From contig CAKQGN010000001.1 in the NCBI GenBank assembly GCA_934233745.1, forward strand, positions 372,001 through 436,000: a stretch of 64,000 nucleotides of DNA. The letters are read 5' to 3'. The position numbers and the translations under genes are program-made. This document shows positions 61,533-64,000 of the stretch, in pieces (within the stretch, counting starts at the first letter, position 1; each line of letters opens with the position of its first letter). The DNA comes from an uncultured Clostridia bacterium. GTDB lineage: Bacteria; Bacillota; Clostridia; Christensenellales; CAG-917. The notes below the pieces were generated by a model that did no database searches, was not told the DNA's origin, and saw only the letters and a list, made by a program, of their open reading frames with translations.

Positions 61533-63152
61533 ATGACCGGGAATTTCAATTTTCTGATTGCTGCTCTCTCTCCGGGTGCGGCTGCCGGTATAGCGGCGGT
61601 GTGCGCATTGGTCGTAGGAGCATTGATCGGTTTTATTGTTTACAGAGTTTATTCTCAAAATAAAATCGGCAACGCGAAACGCGAAGCGGCAAGAATTATC
61701 GAAGAAGCAAATCTCGAAGCAAAGACCATTCGCAAGGACGGTATGCTCGAGGCAAAAGAACAAATGAACAAAATGCGCGTCGATTTCGAAAACGAAACAA
61801 AAGAGCGCAAGCAAGACTGGCAACGCACGGAAAACCGCCTCGCTCAAAAAGAGGCAACTCTCGACAAAAAAGAGGACGCTCTTGACAAAAAAGACGCCGC
61901 TTTGGACAAGAAAATCGAGGACGTAGAAAAGTCGCAAAAACAAATCGAAGAAACAAAAGAACGCTTGAAGGGCATCGAAAACGAGCTCAACAACGCTCAG
62001 GAAAACATGCAAAAGGAACTTGAAAGAGTTGCCGGCATGACAAAAGAGGAAGCCTCGCAAGAACTTAAAGACGCTCTGCTCGACAGCGTGAAAAAGAGCA
62101 GCGCAAACGAGGCAAAACAACTCATTCAGGAAGCAAAAGACAACGCGGTCAAAGAGGCGCAAAACATCATTTCGCAAGCGATCCAACGCTGTGCCGCTGA
62201 TACCGCAACCGAGAACACCGTATCCGTCGTGGCTTTGCCGAATGACGATATGAAGGGCAGAATCATCGGCCGTATGGGAAGGAACATCCGCGCTCTTGAA
62301 AGCGCAACCGGCGTCGATCTCATCATTGACGACACCCCCGACGTTATCACGCTTTCAAGTTTCGATCCCGTAAGAAGGGAAGTTGCAAGACTCACTCTCG
62401 AAAAACTCATCACCGACGGCCGCATCCATCCCGCTCGCATCGAAGAGATGGTGGACAAGGTGAGGAAGGAAGTCGAAGCAGGCATCAAAGAAGCGGGCGA
62501 AGAAGCCGCTTTCGAAGTCGGTGTACACGGCTTGCATCCCGAGCTTATCAAGATTCTCGGCAGACTCAAATACCGCACAAGCTATGGTCAAAACGTGCTG
62601 AAACACTCAATCGAGGTCGCATCGGTGGCATCCGTTATGGCAGCGGAACTCGGCATAGATCCTCGTATTGCAAGGAGAGCGGGTTTGTTGCATGACATCG
62701 GCAAGGCGGTTGACCACGAGTTTGAGGGAACGCACATTCAACTCGGTGTCGAACTTGCAAAGAAGTATCGTGAAAACAACGAAGTTATCCACGCAATCGC
62801 CGCACACCACAATGACATCGAACCTCAAACCATCGACGCCGTTCTCGTTCAAGCGGCGGATGCGATTTCAAGCGCAAGACCGGGTGCAAGACGTGAATCC
62901 GTCGAAACGTACGTCAAACGTATCGAAAAGCTCGAGGACATCGCAAAATCCTTTGACGGTGTGGAACAAACTTTCGCCGTTCAGGCAGGCAGAGAAATCC
63001 GCGTTATGGTCAAGCCCGAACAAGTCAACGACGCAAGCACGGTTTTCCTCGCAAAAGAGATTGCTCAAAAACTCGAAAACGAGCTTGAATATCCCGGACA
63101 AATCAAAGTCAACGTCATCAGGGAAGTTCGCAGCGTAGAGTACGCAAAATAA
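61533..63152 (+). CDS. rny: Ribonuclease Y
   Basis: This 539-aa membrane-anchored endoribonuclease starts mRNA decay in Bacillota. An N-terminal transmembrane helix (residues ~17-38) is followed by a long coiled coil (~45-200). A KH domain has GRIIGRMGRNIRAL (near 238) and an HD domain has LLHDIGKAVDHE (near 388). It has GGAGGT before the ATG. Neighbouring recA is the usual context. Confidence 0.97.
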   Translation: MTGNFNFLIAALSPGAAAGIAAVCALVVGALIGFIVYRVYSQNKIGNAKREAARIIEEANLEAKTIRKDGMLEAKEQMNKMRVDFENETKERKQDWQRTENRLAQKEATLDKKEDALDKKDAALDKKIEDVEKSQKQIEETKERLKGIENELNNAQENMQKELERVAGMTKEEASQELKDALLDSVKKSSANEAKQLIQEAKDNAVKEAQNIISQAIQRCAADTATENTVSVVALPNDDMKGRIIGRMGRNIRALESATGVDLIIDDTPDVITLSSFDPVRREVARLTLEKLITDGRIHPARIEEMVDKVRKEVEAGIKEAGEEAAFEVGVHGLHPELIKILGRLKYRTSYGQNVLKHSIEVASVASVMAAELGIDPRIARRAGLLHDIGKAVDHEFEGTHIQLGVELAKKYRENNEVIHAIAAHHNDIEPQTIDAVLVQAADAISSARPGARRESVETYVKRIEKLEDIAKSFDGVEQTFAVQAGREIRVMVKPEQVNDASTVFLAKEIAQKLENELEYPGQIKVNVIREVRSVEYAK

Positions 63153-63202
63153 TTTTTACAATCATTCGCCTCGGTGCAAAATCGGCAAAATTTGCGTAGA
63201 AC

Positions 63203-63231
63203 TTGCATTGAGGCGCATATGGTGCTAAAAT
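63203..63231 (+). promoter_or_regulatory. efp promoter
   Basis: TTGCAT (63203-63208), 17-base spacer, TAAAAT (63226-63231), about 55 bases before efp. Confidence 0.6.
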
Positions 63232-63286
63232 ACCGTTATAGGCTTTTGGCACACAACAAAAACATACAATTTAGGAGAATATCATT

Positions 63287-63850
63287 ATGGCACAAATTAT
63301 GGCAGGCGATTTGAGAAAGGGCGTTACGTTCCTCTATGACAACAAAATCATGACCATAGTCGATTTCTTGCACGTCAAACCGGGCAAGGGAGCTGCTTTC
63401 GTCCGCACAAAAATGAAAAACGTCGTCACCGGCGCAGTGCTTGAACAAACTTTCAACCCCACCGAAAAATTTGAACTCGCACACATCGAAACCAAAACAA
63501 TGGAATACCTCTACAACGACGGTGAATTCTATTATTTCATGGACGCAGACACTTACGAGCAAATTCCGCTCAACAAGAGTCAGGTCGAGGACGCTCTCAA
63601 CTTCGTCAAAGAAAATATGAACGTCACCATGAAGTTCTTCCAAGGCGCACCGTTCTCGGTTGAACCGCCAAACTTTGTCGAACTTCTTATCACTGTGTGT
63701 GAACCGGCAGTTGCAGGCAACACCGCTACCAACGCAACCAAGCCCGCCACCGTCGAAACAGGCTATGAACTTCAAGTTCCTATGTTTGTAAATGAGGGGG
63801 ATACTATACGTATCGATACTCGCACCGGCGAATATATGTCAAGAGTCTAA
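63287..63850 (+). CDS. efp: Elongation factor P
   Basis: This 187-aa factor rescues ribosomes stalled on consecutive prolines. It begins MAGDLRKGVTF and has the tip loop KPGKGAAFVRTK, where Lys34 is the modification-site position. Three beta-barrel domains follow, with the C-terminal signature ETGYELQVPMFVNEGD..RIDTRTGEYM. TTAGGAG before the ATG. The modifying enzyme is not in this window. Confidence 0.97.
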   Translation: MAQIMAGDLRKGVTFLYDNKIMTIVDFLHVKPGKGAAFVRTKMKNVVTGAVLEQTFNPTEKFELAHIETKTMEYLYNDGEFYYFMDADTYEQIPLNKSQVEDALNFVKENMNVTMKFFQGAPFSVEPPNFVELLITVCEPAVAGNTATNATKPATVETGYELQVPMFVNEGDTIRIDTRTGEYMSRV

Positions 63851-63877
63851 GCGCACCAAACAGCGAATAACTGCGGC

Positions 63878-63940
63878 AGAGGCATCCGTCCGTCAACTCA
63901 TTTACGCCTTGTAAATTAGGGTTGCCGTTCGGATGCCTCT
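63878..63940 (+). terminator. Long imperfect hairpin terminator after efp
   Basis: Outer 11-bp stem (63878-63888 with 63930-63940), inner stem tttac/gtaaa with loop gcctt (63906-63910), then a T-rich tract. Same plan as 51062-51122 with different stem sequence. Confidence 0.75.
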
Positions 63941-64000
63941 TTCTTGTTCTTCATCTGTTTGGCGCACTTAGGTATTAACGCTTATTCTTCATCCGTTTCA

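Overview
The window looks like a chromosome segment of an anaerobic Bacillota bacterium, most likely an uncultured clostridial lineage. The evidence is gene content and order: ruvC-ruvA-ruvB-queA-tgt-yajC-secD-secF-recJ-rel-MBL-hemZ, rpsO-pnp, ftsK-rimO-pgsA-cinA-recA-rny, efp, ClpC with an McsB-type arginine kinase, and RNase Y. Genus cannot be set from sequence alone. By eye the core is near 45-50 % G+C. The first 14 kb is clearly poorer in G+C, so it reads as acquired DNA.

Region 1 (1-16.9 kb) is an accessory island. Its right end carries an intact large serine recombinase with a small upstream ORF. Its left end carries a related copy with about 1.67 kb deleted, leaving only the C-terminal coiled-coil region. 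Between them are a sigma-like HTH protein, an Abi_C/HEPN-type protein, a large UvrD-family helicase with an embedded nuclease-like segment, and, on the minus strand, a tightly packed four-gene operon. That operon encodes a degenerate methylase-like 'subunit M', a 1366-aa protein joining a GIY-YIG-like nuclease, an SF2 helicase and an N6-adenine methyltransferase, a TcmP protein, and a three-Cys radical-SAM partner. The cargo is bracketed by 38-bp direct repeats. This operon is the strongest candidate for an undescribed defence system.

Region 2 (16.9-18.0 kb) is a minus-strand tRNA cluster (Gly-Arg-His-Gln-Lys) with its own promoter and terminator. Two tandem units of about 216 bp, each beginning with a copy of the tRNA-His 3' end, lie between tRNA-His and tRNA-Gln.

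Region 3 (18.0-32.2 kb) holds housekeeping genes: a phosphate transporter-rdgB-yfcE operon, dinB divergent from galE, then galU, a fused McsA-McsB arginine kinase, clpC, a short HPF, a TIM-barrel isomerase, pgi and an ABC ATPase that has lost most catalytic motifs.

Region 4 (32.2-48.3 kb) holds Holliday-junction processing (RuvCAB), queuosine synthesis (QueA, Tgt), Sec translocation (YajC, SecD, SecF), RecJ, the (p)ppGpp enzyme, an MBL hydrolase and HemZ. Three copies of a structured intergenic repeat sit before ruvC, ruvB and queA.

Region 5 (48.3-64 kb) holds rpsO and pnp (translation and RNA decay), a polysaccharide deacetylase-like protein divergent from an M16 peptidase, ftsK-rimO-pgsA-cinA, recA, rny and efp. 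Non-coding highlights are an array of short hairpins joined by a constant spacer near 51.4 kb, and two matching long hairpins after pnp and efp.
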